This document shows positions 1 through 9,770 of a stretch of DNA of 64,000 nt, one piece after another. The notes under the pieces are model-generated. The model was given only the letters and a program-made list of their open reading frames with translations. It searched no databases and was not told the DNA's origin. Source of the DNA: Microcoleus sp. FACHB-68 (GTDB lineage: Bacteria; Cyanobacteriota; Cyanobacteriia; Cyanobacteriales; Oscillatoriaceae); the NCBI RefSeq assembly GCF_014695715.1, contig NZ_JACJOT010000009.1, positions 425,266 to 489,265 of the forward strand. Direction: 5' to 3'. Made by a program: the position numbers and the translations under genes. The number at the start of each line of letters is the position of its first letter. Position 1 is the first letter of the stretch.

Positions 1-1
1 A

Positions 2-88
2 CTCGAATTTAAGGGAGATCCGGGAGATTTTTTCAGTGTAAAGCTGGCACTTGAGGATGCCAATGTTACGGAAAACTTTGTGATTTAA
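2..88 (+). CDS. 3' end of a DUF1822-like gene (partial)
   Basis: The reading frame enters from the left edge and stops with TAA at 86-88. Its last residues (…GDPGDFFSVKLALED…ENFVI) resemble from memory the C terminus of cyanobacterial DUF1822 proteins, which often precede CHAT/CHASE2 and DUF928 genes. It lies 25 bp upstream of the next gene on the same strand, so co-transcription is likely. Only about 28 residues are visible, so the family call is tentative; the open frame ending here is directly seen. Confidence 0.5.
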   Translation, partial: LEFKGDPGDFFSVKLALEDANVTENFVI

Positions 89-113
89 TTCAAACAATAA
101 CTCCTGGGAAGCA

Positions 114-2396
114 ATGACTAAGCTAGCAATTTTAGAAATTGGCGACGGCGACTTTGATAGAGGTTTTCTGGTAAGACTACGAATTGAGGATAATGGCACA
201 TCCCCTACCGTGATGGCTGGTAAACTGCCGCCGGCACCCCTGCTTCCTCAACAATATGAGAATTGGAAATCAAGCTATCGTGAAAGCGAGTTGGGTTCTT
301 ATCGAAAACTGGAACCCATCAAAGGGCAAACTACTCATATTTCAATTTCTGAATCAGCGTCAGAGTTATATTTGAGTCTCAATGAGTGGCTGAATTCTAG
401 CTATTGGCAATTTCAACCGATTAGGGATAAATTGGTAGAAACCTTCAGCCAGAAAAAAGAAGAAACCAGGTTTATTATCCAAACAGATGAATTTCAACTT
501 TGGCGACTGCCTTGGCATCTTTGGGATCTTTTAGATGGTCGTTATAACGTTGAACCGAGTTTAAGCCGGCTCACGATAGAAAAAAAAGAATTTGTGCCGA
601 AATTTCTCAAATCTAAAGTCAAAATTTTAGTAATTTTGGGCGATAGCACAGATATCAATGTGGAAGCTGATTTAGAGTTGCTCAAAGATCGATTGCCGGA
701 TGCCTATATACAACCACTTATTGCAAGCCGGCGCGAACAGTTAAGTGATGAACTTTGGGAGCAAAGCTGGGATATTTTGTTCTTTGCCGGCCATAGTTCT
801 AGCGAATCAGAAAATTACCAAGGAAAGTTGTATATTAATGAAACTGAAAGCATCACCATTGAAGATTTAAAGCATGGTCTAGAAAATGCCATTAAACAAG
901 GTCTTTGTTTAGCGATTTTTAACTCTTGTGATGGGTTAGGGTTAGCCAGAGATTTGGCTTCTCTACAAATGCCGGCAATTATTGTCATGCGTGAAAGAGT
1001 GCCGGATGAAGCAGCGCAGAAGTTTTTACAATATTTTCTTAAGGCATTTGCAGAAGATCAAAAATCTTTACGCAGTTCCGTGCGAGAAGCAAGAAAAAGG
1101 TTGCTTGAAAGTCTTGATAATGAGTATCCCTGTGCGAGTTGGTTGCCCACACTTTTTGATAATCCGGCTGAAGAACCGCCCACTTGGATAGGCTTGCGAA
1201 AGCGTAATGAAGAAGCTAAAAAACGGCAGAAACTTTGGCAGGTATTGGCGATAAGCTTAATGATAACAACCCTATTAATGGGATTAAGAACATTTGGTAT
1301 TTTTCAAACATCAGAACTGCAAACCTATGATCGATTCATGCAGTTGCGCCCCTCTGAGCCGGCTGATTCTCGTCTTCTAATCGTTGCAGCAGATCGCGAT
1401 GATCTTGAGAATGATGAAGGTTATCTCCTGCCAGATGCTAAAATTGCGAAACTAATAGAGAAACTCGCTCAGTATCAACCGGCAGTCATTGGCTTAAATA
1501 TCTATCGTGATCGACCTCAGCAGCCCGGAAATGAAGCCTTATCAGCTCAATTAAAAAATAACAAGCATCTAATTACTATCTGTAACTTTACTGTTAATAC
1601 AAAAGGAATTGAACCCCCGCCAGCAAGCCCGCTTGAACAAGTCGGCTTTGATAATTTACCCAAAGATTCAAACTCAATTTACCGCCGATATTTATTATTT
1701 CGCACTCTCAATCCTACTTCTACTTTTGATGCTTGCAATACCCACTATTCTTTTAGTTTTCAAATTGCCTATAGATATCTGCATAAACAAGGAATTCAAT
1801 GCAATTACAATATTAGGAATGATTTGTATTTCCGCAATACCGTTTTTGAAAGATTAAAACGCCATAGTGGCGCTTATCAAAATTTTGATGACAAGGGCAG
1901 CCAAATTCTAATTAATTATCGCGCTACGTCTGACATTGCCCGAAAGCTGACAGTCCGAGACATTCTAAATAGTCAATTTGAGCCAAACTGGATTCAAGGA
2001 AAAATTGTTCTAATTGGTGGAGATGATATTTTTCAAAACTATGAATTTAACACACCCATTGGCCCACTGAAAGGGTTATTTGTTCAGGCACACGTAATCA
2101 GTCAAATGATTAGTGCCGTATTAGATACGCGTCCTCTGATATGGTGGTTGCCTTTGTGGGGCGAGGGGATTTTGATTTGGTTTTGGTCATTCTTTGGTGG
2201 AATAATTGTTTGGTATTTGCAAAAATCACCCTTGCGGCTGTTCCTGGCAACGGCGCTTGCCTTAACTATTTTATCGCTGCTCTGTTTGGGTTTCTTTTTA
2301 CAAGGCGCTTGGCTGCCGCTTGTCCCTTCAGCATTCGCCTTAATGACCACCGGCACAGTTGTGGCAGTCGCCAGTAAATTTCAAACGCGATCCTAA
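114..2396 (+). CDS. CHAT-domain protease-like / CHASE2 membrane sensor protein
   Basis: A 760-aa protein. Residues about 165-350 form a CHAT (caspase-like) domain with the expected dyad: His227 in FFAGHSSS and Cys272 in FNSCDG. A hydrophobic segment near residues 375-395 leads into a CHASE2 extracytoplasmic sensor domain (about 400-660), and two or three C-terminal membrane helices follow. CHAT-CHASE2 fusions are common in filamentous cyanobacteria; the sensed signal and substrate are unknown. Unlike most CHASE2 proteins it has no kinase or cyclase output domain, so the CHAT peptidase is the likely effector. It is followed by a DUF928 gene. Confidence 0.85.
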   Translation: MTKLAILEIGDGDFDRGFLVRLRIEDNGTSPTVMAGKLPPAPLLPQQYENWKSSYRESELGSYRKLEPIKGQTTHISISESASELYLSLNEWLNSSYWQFQPIRDKLVETFSQKKEETRFIIQTDEFQLWRLPWHLWDLLDGRYNVEPSLSRLTIEKKEFVPKFLKSKVKILVILGDSTDINVEADLELLKDRLPDAYIQPLIASRREQLSDELWEQSWDILFFAGHSSSESENYQGKLYINETESITIEDLKHGLENAIKQGLCLAIFNSCDGLGLARDLASLQMPAIIVMRERVPDEAAQKFLQYFLKAFAEDQKSLRSSVREARKRLLESLDNEYPCASWLPTLFDNPAEEPPTWIGLRKRNEEAKKRQKLWQVLAISLMITTLLMGLRTFGIFQTSELQTYDRFMQLRPSEPADSRLLIVAADRDDLENDEGYLLPDAKIAKLIEKLAQYQPAVIGLNIYRDRPQQPGNEALSAQLKNNKHLITICNFTVNTKGIEPPPASPLEQVGFDNLPKDSNSIYRRYLLFRTLNPTSTFDACNTHYSFSFQIAYRYLHKQGIQCNYNIRNDLYFRNTVFERLKRHSGAYQNFDDKGSQILINYRATSDIARKLTVRDILNSQFEPNWIQGKIVLIGGDDIFQNYEFNTPIGPLKGLFVQAHVISQMISAVLDTRPLIWWLPLWGEGILIWFWSFFGGIIVWYLQKSPLRLFLATALALTILSLLCLGFFLQGAWLPLVPSAFALMTTGTVVAVASKFQTRS

Positions 2397-2418
2397 AAAT
2401 AAACAGTTCTATACTTCT

Positions 2419-3171
2419 ATGAAACCACTTTTCTCGTCCATAAAACTTGCAGTTTTTATTACTTTGGGAATGATTGCCGGCTTCACACACAACGCCTTAG
2501 CAATTCCAACGCAGTCAATCATTAAAATTAGCCAAGCCCCACCGCCAGTGCCCCCTGTAGGCACACCGGACGGCCCTCAAAAAGGCAGTGGAACTCGTCC
2601 ACCTGATTCTAAATGTCCGGCTGTCAGTAATGCTCCGGTTTCCTTTTTCAGTACCAAGGCAGAAACAATTGCCGAATCTCCTACCTTTTTGTTTTATATT
2701 CCCTATGCATCCAAAGATATCGCCTTTGTAAGTTTTGTAATTTTGGATGATCAAGATAAGGTTATTCAAAATTCAGAGAAGATACAAATACCAGAAACAC
2801 CAGGGTTTATTAACTTGCATCTTCCTCCTGGCTTTCAACCTCTGGAAATTGGCAAGCTTTATCGCTGGTATCTCTCAATTCATTGTGATCCGCAAAAGCT
2901 AGAAGATGGTATTTTCTTTGAGGGAGCAATTCACAGAATTTCACCCAGTTCCGAGTTCATTGAGCAGTTACAAGAAGCCTCACCTAAAGAGCGTATTATT
3001 CGTTACCGACAAGCCGGCTATTGGTATAAAGCCCTTAGCCTTCTAACTGAACTTCGCAGCAAAAATCCCAATGATCCTGAGCTTAAAGCTATCTGGAATG
3101 AATTACTAACTTCACCTGACTACAGTGAAATAGTTGATGAACCGATTAATCCATCCATTAACCTTGATTAA
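2419..3171 (+). CDS. DUF928 family exported protein
   Basis: A 250-aa protein starting at ATG 2419. This start gives a clear signal peptide (MKPLFSSIKLAVFITLGM, then …NALA), whereas the longer frame from 2359 would overlap the CHASE2 gene. After a proline-rich linker comes the DUF928 core, with the pattern ESPTFLFYIPY and GKLYRWYLSIHCDP. DUF928 proteins are cyanobacterial, presumably periplasmic and of unknown function, and usually sit beside CHAT/CHASE2 genes as here. It begins 22 bp after the CHASE2 stop and is probably the last gene of the operon, because a hairpin terminator follows at 3255. Confidence 0.85.
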   Translation: MKPLFSSIKLAVFITLGMIAGFTHNALAIPTQSIIKISQAPPPVPPVGTPDGPQKGSGTRPPDSKCPAVSNAPVSFFSTKAETIAESPTFLFYIPYASKDIAFVSFVILDDQDKVIQNSEKIQIPETPGFINLHLPPGFQPLEIGKLYRWYLSIHCDPQKLEDGIFFEGAIHRISPSSEFIEQLQEASPKERIIRYRQAGYWYKALSLLTELRSKNPNDPELKAIWNELLTSPDYSEIVDEPINPSINLD

Positions 3172-3254
3172 TCTCCACCATATTTAGGAAAAATTGCTGG
3201 AATTGTTTGTCTTTTCAAACCCTGAAAATTAAATTAATTCAGGTACAAAAAAAT

Positions 3255-3277
3255 AAGCCGGCATCATTAACCGGCTT
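3255..3277. terminator. Bidirectional intrinsic terminator between DUF928 and nadE
   Basis: A perfect 7-bp stem, AAGCCGG (3255-3261) and CCGGCTT (3271-3277), encloses a 9-nt loop. It has an A-rich left flank and a T-rich right flank, so it can terminate both convergent genes. The stem is built on the host's GCCGG-type motif. Confidence 0.75.
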
Positions 3278-3318
3278 TACTTTTATTCCTAAAAACCTCA
3301 CTTAGCTGATGTAAATTC

Positions 3319-5055
3319 TCAAGAAGAAACCGATGCTGGTTTATGCAACTGCGCTGTCAAAGCACTGCGCTTGCTGGCAATTGGCATCCGCCAACCCGTA
3401 CCAAAAGCGCGATCTGTCACTTTTAATCCCGGAGGCGCTTGCCGGCGCTTAAATTCCGCAATATTTACCAGCTTCACTACTCGCTCAACGACAGCGCTTT
3501 CGTGTCCCGCCGCAACAATATCAGCCGGAGATTCATGATTGTGGATAAATCGATGCAAAATATCATCTAAAGTATCATAATCTGGCAATGAATCTTGATC
3601 GACTTGACCAGGTTTTAGTTCAGCGCTGGGTGGCTTCACAATCACATTTTCTGGAATAATTTCCTTGGTTCCACCGTTCCCCACCTCCTCAGCTTTCCAG
3701 CTATTATTAAGCCACCGGCAGATAGAATAAACCCGCGTTTTTGGCACGTCGGCAATTGCAGCCAATCCGCCATTCATATCACCGTAAAGGGTGCAGTAAC
3801 CTACTGCCATTTCTGATTTGTTGCCGGTGGAAATCAGTAAATGACCGAATTTGTTAGAAATTGCCATTAATAAGTTTCCACGAATTCGAGATTGCAAGTT
3901 TTCTTCTGCAATACCAAAAGCAGTGCCGGCAAACACATCAGCCAGTGTTTTATCGTAATCTTTCATTAACTCACCGATAGCCAAAGTGTGAGTCTGAATT
4001 CCCAAATTTTCTGCTAATTTCAGCGCATCTGTTACAGAATGAGCTGAACTGTAAGGAGATGGCATGAGAATGCCGAGGACGTTTTCTTTCCCTAAAGCTT
4101 CCACCGCAATTGCTGCTACCAAAGATGAATCAATTCCGCCACTTAAGCCAATGACAACCTTAGAAAAACCACATTTACGCGCATAATCTCGCACGCCTAA
4201 AACTAATGCAGAAAAGATTTCTGCGTCTTCATTTTCTGGTGGCTGCACGATGGATGCCGGCAAAATATCGTGCTGGGTTTCATCAAATTCTATTTGCACG
4301 AAATCCACCACAAACGCGCCGGCACGACACACGACTTCACCGGCACGGTTAAACGCCACACTGCCACCATCAAAAATTAAGTCGTCATTTCCCCCAACTT
4401 GATTCGTATAAATGATTGGTTGCTTGAAGCGTGTCGCTGTATGCCGCAACATTGACTCTCGCAATTTGTGCTTTCCTACACTGTAAGGCGAAGCCGATAA
4501 GTTAATGAGCAAATCGACACCAAGTTGAGCTAAGTCAGCAATTGGATTCGTGGCATAAGTACGCTTTCCCCAAAATTCCTCGTCATTCCACAAATCCTCG
4601 CAAATTGTGACTCCAATGCGGACATCATCTAGGGTAAAAAAGTTGCTTTCACCAGCCGGCTCAAAATAGCGATACTCATCAAAAACATCATAAGTAGGCA
4701 ACAAACGCTTGTGAAACATCTGCCGCACACTGCCTTTTTCTAGCAAAGCAATGCTATTAAATAAAGGCTTGCCGCCAGTAAGACTCACTCGCGGATTCGG
4801 ATCGACTGTTCCTACCAATACTGCAATAGATGCCGGCAGATCTTGCGCTAACTGCTGCAAAACGACTGACATCTCCTCAACGAAACTCGGCGCTAACAGT
4901 AAATCTCGTGGGGGATAACCGCATAAAGATAACTCTGGCGTTAGCAATAAACGAACATTATTTTCAGCAGCCTTTCTCGCAGCACTCAAAATCTGCTGAG
5001 CGTTGCCGGTTAAATCACCGACTGTGGGATTGAGTTGGGCAATTGCAATCTTCAT
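3319..5055 (-). CDS. nadE: Glutamine-dependent NAD+ synthetase
   Basis: A 578-aa two-domain enzyme converting nicotinate adenine dinucleotide to NAD+ with glutamine as ammonia donor. The N-terminal nitrilase-like glutaminase has the Glu41-Lys116-Cys152 triad (LLTPELSLCGYP, HKRLLPTY, ICEDLW). The C-terminal ATP-pyrophosphatase has the SGGIDS loop at 305-310. ATG 5055 is preferred over an upstream GTG because GAGG lies 8 nt ahead of it and MKIAIAQ is the usual N terminus. It is the last gene of the minus-strand pncB-nadD-nrtR-nadE cluster and shares a terminator with the DUF928 gene. Confidence 0.97.
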   Translation of the reverse strand: MKIAIAQLNPTVGDLTGNAQQILSAARKAAENNVRLLLTPELSLCGYPPRDLLLAPSFVEEMSVVLQQLAQDLPASIAVLVGTVDPNPRVSLTGGKPLFNSIALLEKGSVRQMFHKRLLPTYDVFDEYRYFEPAGESNFFTLDDVRIGVTICEDLWNDEEFWGKRTYATNPIADLAQLGVDLLINLSASPYSVGKHKLRESMLRHTATRFKQPIIYTNQVGGNDDLIFDGGSVAFNRAGEVVCRAGAFVVDFVQIEFDETQHDILPASIVQPPENEDAEIFSALVLGVRDYARKCGFSKVVIGLSGGIDSSLVAAIAVEALGKENVLGILMPSPYSSAHSVTDALKLAENLGIQTHTLAIGELMKDYDKTLADVFAGTAFGIAEENLQSRIRGNLLMAISNKFGHLLISTGNKSEMAVGYCTLYGDMNGGLAAIADVPKTRVYSICRWLNNSWKAEEVGNGGTKEIIPENVIVKPPSAELKPGQVDQDSLPDYDTLDDILHRFIHNHESPADIVAAGHESAVVERVVKLVNIAEFKRRQAPPGLKVTDRAFGTGWRMPIASKRSALTAQLHKPASVSS

Positions 5056-5128
5056 GTTGTTCCTCACAAATGTTTTTTAACGTCAAATATTTATGAATTC
5101 ATTCACATTTTAGCTGCAAAGTTTACGT

Positions 5129-5902
5129 TTAAATAAAAACCAATGGCTTATCTTTTAATCGTGCAAATGCTTCCGCATCAAATCGGTATAAAGTGGCCGG
5201 ACGACCGGCACCGCGTGAAACCTTAACTTTCGTATCATATAAAAACCCCAACTTCAGCAGACGCGTGCGGAAATTAGAGTAATCTGAGAAATTTTCTCCC
5301 AAAACTGTTGTGTAAAGTTGATAAAGGTCACTTAAAGTAAATACTTCGGGCAACACTTCAAAAGCAACGGGACTATATTCCAATTTATTTCGCAGCCGGC
5401 GGTAGCCATACTGCAAAATTTGATTGTGATCAAAGGCAAGTTGCGGCACACGATCAAGCGGATACCAAGCAATACCGGCAACCCCATTCGCAATTAATTC
5501 GGCTTCCTCAAACCGCACTAGCGCAAAGTAACTAACCGCAAGGTAGCGCACACCAAAACTATTTGGAGATTCTCTGGGATCGCGCCCCGGCCCCCCGAAG
5601 GTGTATAACTGCTCTAAATACAAATTTTGTACCCGAATTTTCTCAGCCAAAATTCGGTAAGCAGCATCTTCAAGAGATTCTCCTTGACGAACAAGTGTTC
5701 CTGGCAGACTCCACTGACCAAAAAACGGTTCGTCTTGCCGCATAACTAACAACACTAGCAGCCGGTTTTGTGCCGTATCAACCGAGAAAATAACATTATC
5801 GACCCCAACTTTGAAGTCTGCTAGTGAACTTTGTGTTCGCCCTTGTTTTTCCACCGGCACTGCCATGTTTGTTAGGGGAATGTCACATTCAAAATGTTTC
5901 AA
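5129..5902 (-). CDS. nrtR: NrtR-type Nudix transcriptional regulator of NAD metabolism
   Basis: A 257-aa protein with an N-terminal Nudix fold (about 25-160) and a C-terminal winged helix (about 175-245; TLSDLYQLYTTV, then RTRLLKLGFL). The Nudix box is degenerate: GTLVRQGESLEDAAYRILAEK has ILAEK where REUXEE is needed, so the catalytic Glu pair is lost. In the NrtR family the Nudix domain senses ADP-ribose and the winged helix binds DNA. Position between nadD and nadE supports regulation of this operon. An ADP-ribose hydrolase is the alternative, but the broken box argues against it. Confidence 0.85.
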   Translation of the reverse strand: MKHFECDIPLTNMAVPVEKQGRTQSSLADFKVGVDNVIFSVDTAQNRLLVLLVMRQDEPFFGQWSLPGTLVRQGESLEDAAYRILAEKIRVQNLYLEQLYTFGGPGRDPRESPNSFGVRYLAVSYFALVRFEEAELIANGVAGIAWYPLDRVPQLAFDHNQILQYGYRRLRNKLEYSPVAFEVLPEVFTLSDLYQLYTTVLGENFSDYSNFRTRLLKLGFLYDTKVKVSRGAGRPATLYRFDAEAFARLKDKPLVFI

Positions 5903-5926
5903 ATGCCTTACTTACCCTGAATATTA

Positions 5927-6523
5927 CTAATGTTTTAAATTCGACCTAAGCGCATCTTTGCATACATACAAATGCTCTTGATGGATATAAGCCTCAACCG
6001 GCGGCGTTAATGCCTCCGTCTCCCCTCTCTCACGATATGCAGTAGAAGAGACAGCCGGCGCAGTTAAATCCGCAATTGCCACTTGTGCGCCCATCTGTTT
6101 CAGCGGTTCTAAATCCCCCTCTTCTAACGTATAAGACGATCTCGGCACTACCAATAATTTAACTTGTTGCAACAACTCATCAACACAATACCAGCGAGGC
6201 AACTGACTCACCAAATCCGAACCAATTACCAAAGTAAAATCCGCATTTTGCCATAAAGAGCGAGCGCGTTCTACTGTTGTGAGAGTCCTCGGACTACTCA
6301 GTTCTGGATGAACAGCAATATTATGCCGGCGCGGCGAAATATCCTCAATCAATAACCGCAGCATTCTCTCTCGATGTTCCAGCGGAGTTTGATGAGATTT
6401 AAACGGATTATCAGACGCCCAAACTGCCACCTCATCAAACTGTTGAGACAGCCAACCGAGAATCTTTTGGTGACCAATTGTTGGCGGATCAGCACTTGTC
6501 CCAAATAAAGCAATCTTAACCAT
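5927..6523 (-). CDS. nadD: Nicotinate-nucleotide adenylyltransferase
   Basis: A 198-aa enzyme that adenylates nicotinate mononucleotide to NaAD. The N terminus MVKIALFGTSADPPTIGHQ carries the nucleotidyltransferase signature, with TIGH in place of HxGH (first His replaced by Thr). The C terminus has the SSTAYRERG segment typical of the ISSTxIR motif. It lies 24 bp upstream of nrtR and downstream of pncB on the same strand, which fits the PncB to NadD to NadE route. Confidence 0.92.
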   Translation of the reverse strand: MVKIALFGTSADPPTIGHQKILGWLSQQFDEVAVWASDNPFKSHQTPLEHRERMLRLLIEDISPRRHNIAVHPELSSPRTLTTVERARSLWQNADFTLVIGSDLVSQLPRWYCVDELLQQVKLLVVPRSSYTLEEGDLEPLKQMGAQVAIADLTAPAVSSTAYRERGETEALTPPVEAYIHQEHLYVCKDALRSNLKH

Positions 6524-6620
6524 TTGAAATTCAAGTTAAAACAACAAAGATTCAATCAGCAGAACTCTCGATTAACCCATCCTCCCCATCATTACCACCC
6601 TGGCAAAACTAGATAAATCA

Positions 6621-6660
6621 TCTGTATTAATCTGTGTTTATCTGTGTGCATCTGTGGTTT
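6621..6660. repeat. 10-bp periodic TCTGT repeat (dispersed family)
   Basis: Four TCTGT units start exactly every 10 bp at 6621, 6631, 6641 and 6651. They lie in the gap between nadD and pncB. The same 10-bp-periodic motif appears near 28975 and, in the opposite orientation, at 41595-41672. Confidence 0.7.
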
Positions 6661-6703
6661 AATATCTTCAAAAGTCCCTCCTATCAGAGCCAATACAAAA
6701 CAA

Positions 6704-8122
6704 CTACGAATTTCTCGTTTGTTGCGTAAGCATTTGCAACTCGGCAGAAAGTTCCACCGGCACCCCAACCGCATCATGTAACCGGCGTGCCTCAGACGGC
6801 AAACTCGCAACCGAAGCAGCCGTGCGCTGAGCGATCGCTTCCAGCGGTTCTGCCGGCAGCAAGCGTTTACCCTGCTTCATAACCAGTTGCAACAATTCAA
6901 TTTTGGATTGCAATTCTTTTCCAGTTTCCCCCTCCGTCACCAATCCCAAAATATCTTCTTGAACTTGCCCCCCTTCCAGCCGGCGAAAAATCTGCTTGCG
7001 CCCCGGATAAGTCCCCTTATCGGGAGATTTTTTCATCACCGGCACCCCATCAATTTCCACCAATTTGTAAACCCCATTCACCGGCGTTCCCGTCACCAGT
7101 CGCGTTCCCAACCCATAACCGTCAATAGTCGCGCCGGCAGCTTGCAACCGCCCAATTTCCCACTCATCCAAATCCCCGCTAGCAAAAATAGGAACCCCCG
7201 GCAAGATCGCCCGAACCTCCTGAGATAACTTAACTAAATCCCCAGAATCCAGCCGCACCCCGCGCAACTCCATTTCTCCCGTTTGCAGCCGGTGGGCTAA
7301 TTCCTGCGCCGCCGCAATCGTATCGTAAGTATCTATCAATAGCGGCGCACCGGGGAAATAGTGGTGAAACGCTGTAAACGCCTGCCCCTCACTGCCAGAG
7401 GTTGCCGATAGCGCCATTACCAGTGCGTGTGCCATCGTGCCGGTGGGTTTGCGCCCCAATTTCAACGCCGCCAAAACATTAGAAGTGGCATCCAAACCCG
7501 CCGCCAGTGCCGCCCGTGCCGCCCACAGAGACGCCTGGGGGCCAAAAGCTCGTCGCGTCCCAAATTCCATCAGCGTCGCTTGAGGGCCGGCTACATCCCG
7601 CAGACGGGCTGCCCGTGTTGCGATCAAGGTTTGGTAATTTAAGGTGTTCAGCAGATAAGTTTCCACCAGTTGCGCCTGCCACAGGGGTGCTTCCACACGT
7701 AAAAGCGGTTCATAGGGAAAAATCGCCGTTCCCTCCTGCACCGCCCAAACATCGCCGGTGAAACGTCCCTCCTCCAGCAAAGACCAAAATCTATCTGGGG
7801 CATCTGTAAAAATTCCCGTTGCCTGCAACGCGGCAATTTGCTCTGGCGTAAAGTGAAATTGCTCCAGGTAGTCCAACGCCTGCGCTAGTCCCATCGCAAT
7901 TAAATAGCCATAGCCTGCCGGCAACTTGCGGGCAAACAGTTCAAAACTGGCTTGCCGCTGATCTAAACCTTCGCCGGTGTAGCAAGCCGCCATCGTCAGC
8001 TGGTATAGATCAGTAAGAAGGCTGTAATCTTCAGGATAGATTGTCAGTTCTGGGTTGTCTCTCTTCACCTGTTGCTGAAGATTCTCCGCGTGCGAACTGT
8101 TCCAGTCAGTAGCAATACTCAT
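6704..8122 (-). CDS. pncB: Nicotinate phosphoribosyltransferase
   Basis: A 472-aa enzyme joining nicotinate and PRPP to NaMN, the first step of the Preiss-Handler salvage route. Family features include LLTDLYQLTMAACY near the N terminus, FELFARKLPAGYGYLIA, the central EFGTRRAFGPQAS segment and the HALVMALSATSGSEGQAF phosphate-binding region. Length is normal. ATG 8122 has AGGGAG about 11 nt upstream. It is the first gene of the minus-strand NAD cluster; a 180-bp gap with the TCTGT repeat separates it from nadD. Confidence 0.95.
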   Translation of the reverse strand: MSIATDWNSSHAENLQQQVKRDNPELTIYPEDYSLLTDLYQLTMAACYTGEGLDQRQASFELFARKLPAGYGYLIAMGLAQALDYLEQFHFTPEQIAALQATGIFTDAPDRFWSLLEEGRFTGDVWAVQEGTAIFPYEPLLRVEAPLWQAQLVETYLLNTLNYQTLIATRAARLRDVAGPQATLMEFGTRRAFGPQASLWAARAALAAGLDATSNVLAALKLGRKPTGTMAHALVMALSATSGSEGQAFTAFHHYFPGAPLLIDTYDTIAAAQELAHRLQTGEMELRGVRLDSGDLVKLSQEVRAILPGVPIFASGDLDEWEIGRLQAAGATIDGYGLGTRLVTGTPVNGVYKLVEIDGVPVMKKSPDKGTYPGRKQIFRRLEGGQVQEDILGLVTEGETGKELQSKIELLQLVMKQGKRLLPAEPLEAIAQRTAASVASLPSEARRLHDAVGVPVELSAELQMLTQQTRNS

Positions 8123-8501
8123 ATAACCAGCTCCCTCAGGAGGTCTGTCTTTTTAATTATAGTACAAATTACCAAAACTGCATCAGGAATATTTTAAAAA
8201 TAATCAGATTTTTTCAGTAAAATCAGCTCTTTTGGGGATTTAACGCCCTCAAAATGACAATTTATCTCAATTATTTTGGTAAGTTTTATTAAAATTAGGA
8301 TTAGCCTGAACGATTTGCGCCCACCGGCAGCTTAACTTTTTCCCATACAGCGATGCTGACCTTGCTTAGCAAATAGGTGGGTAGATTATAACCGGCAACT
8401 GACAGAGCAAACCGTTCACCCGGATCATTTACCCTAATCCAGGCAAATTCTCAAGCTTTTGCGAACAACTGCTCAACAATTGTCAATTTTCCCGTCAAGA
8501 A
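8123..8501. other. Intergenic region upstream of pncB
   Basis: This gap lies between the 5' end of pncB and the 3' end of the DUF6717-like gene. It must hold the promoter of the NAD operon. An imperfect dyad, TAATT-N8-AATTA, lies at about 8154-8171 and is a possible NrtR operator, though this is only inference. No ORF or RNA was recognised. Confidence 0.4.
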
Positions 8502-8852
8502 TTAACGAGAAAGTTTTTCAGCCTTGCAATAAATTTTCTGTGGCGCTTGATTAAAATACTTAAACAAAGCTGGACACAACCATCCTTCTAAATTTTGTGC
8601 CCGCCAGCGATACCAATTGCCCCCATACTCGTCTCTCAGCCAAATCATTTCTATCTGATAGCCTGGGAAAGGAGTTTGAGAGAACAACAGCTTAAACCCC
8701 TGATTTGCATCAGGAATATCTTGAACCAGCTTGTTAATCATCTCAGGAATCCCGCTAACAAAAGGCTCGCGGACAAGCCCCACTCGCTCATCATCAAACA
8801 CCCAAGTCCCCTGATATAAATAGGGGAAAATTACCAGAATTGCATTTGACAT
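8502..8852 (-). CDS. Small conserved protein, DUF6717-like
   Basis: A 116-aa soluble protein. The patterns GTWVFDDERVGLVREPFVSG, FSQTPFPGYQIEMIWLRDE and GNWYRW…EGWLCPALFKYF match from memory the DUF6717 family. Function is unknown; there is no signal peptide or membrane segment. It stands alone, divergent from egtC (127 bp apart), so a two-way promoter is likely between them. Confidence 0.65.
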   Translation of the reverse strand: MSNAILVIFPYLYQGTWVFDDERVGLVREPFVSGIPEMINKLVQDIPDANQGFKLLFSQTPFPGYQIEMIWLRDEYGGNWYRWRAQNLEGWLCPALFKYFNQAPQKIYCKAEKLSR

Positions 8853-8978
8853 TACCCTTACCCCTCAGTCCGGCACCGGCATTTAGCTCGATATTGACTT
8901 CTATAGTGGCAGAGTCAATGATTGCGCTTCTACAATATTAAGTATTGTTAAACACTTCGGAGCGCTCGCGGTTTACTC

Positions 8979-9770
8979 ATGTGCCGTATCCTTGGCTATT
9001 TTGGCCCGCCCATTCTACTAGACTATGTCCTGAGCAAACCCGAACACTCGCTGATTGTTCAAAGCTACCAACCCCGTGAAATGACCTCTGGAGTCGTTAG
9101 TGCAGACGGCTTTGGCGTTGGTTGGCATCACGCGCAACGGGACACTGATGCTTTTGTGTACAAAAACACCCTGCCAATTTGGGGTGATCTTAACCTCGAA
9201 AACCTCAGTCGCTATATTGAGTCAGGATGTATCCTCGCTAATGTTCGCAGCGCGACAGGGGGGCAATCGGTGGATTTAAGCAATTGCCAGCCTTTTCGGA
9301 ATCAGCGAATCTTATTCACGCACAACGGTTTCATTAAAAACTTTCGCAAGACGCTTTACCGGCCCATTCGAGAGCGTCTTAATGATACCGCTTACCAAGC
9401 GATTGACGGCACCACTGATTCGGAACATATTTTCGCCCTATTCAATACTCAATTAAGTGCCGATCCCGATCTTTCCTTAAAAGATGCCTTGCAAACGACA
9501 TTAAGCACGGTGTCTGATTTGGCAACATCCCATGAAACGGATGCCTCACTCAATATCATCGTCAGCGACAAACACCAAATGGTTGCCAGCCGGTTTTCCA
9601 CAAAATCACCGGCACCTTCCCTTTACTGGTTGCGGGACGATCCAACTTTCCCAGATGCTGTAATTATTGCCTCTGAACCTATGTTTGCCGGCGGCAACTG
9701 GAACCGATTTCCAGAAAATAGCATTTTGACTGTGGGAGAGAACCTTGATATCAACATCGATCAACTGTAG
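8979..9770 (+). CDS. egtC: Ergothioneine biosynthesis protein EgtC (class II glutamine amidotransferase)
   Basis: A 263-aa N-terminal nucleophile hydrolase. Removing Met exposes Cys2 (MCRILGYFGPP), the catalytic residue. The body has ANVRSATGG, the QPFRN segment and TDSEHIFALF typical of EgtC/YafJ proteins. EgtC removes the gamma-glutamyl group from the EgtB product. Its last 26 bp overlap the start of egtB, indicating translational coupling, and egtD follows. Confidence 0.93.
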   Translation: MCRILGYFGPPILLDYVLSKPEHSLIVQSYQPREMTSGVVSADGFGVGWHHAQRDTDAFVYKNTLPIWGDLNLENLSRYIESGCILANVRSATGGQSVDLSNCQPFRNQRILFTHNGFIKNFRKTLYRPIRERLNDTAYQAIDGTTDSEHIFALFNTQLSADPDLSLKDALQTTLSTVSDLATSHETDASLNIIVSDKHQMVASRFSTKSPAPSLYWLRDDPTFPDAVIIASEPMFAGGNWNRFPENSILTVGENLDINIDQL

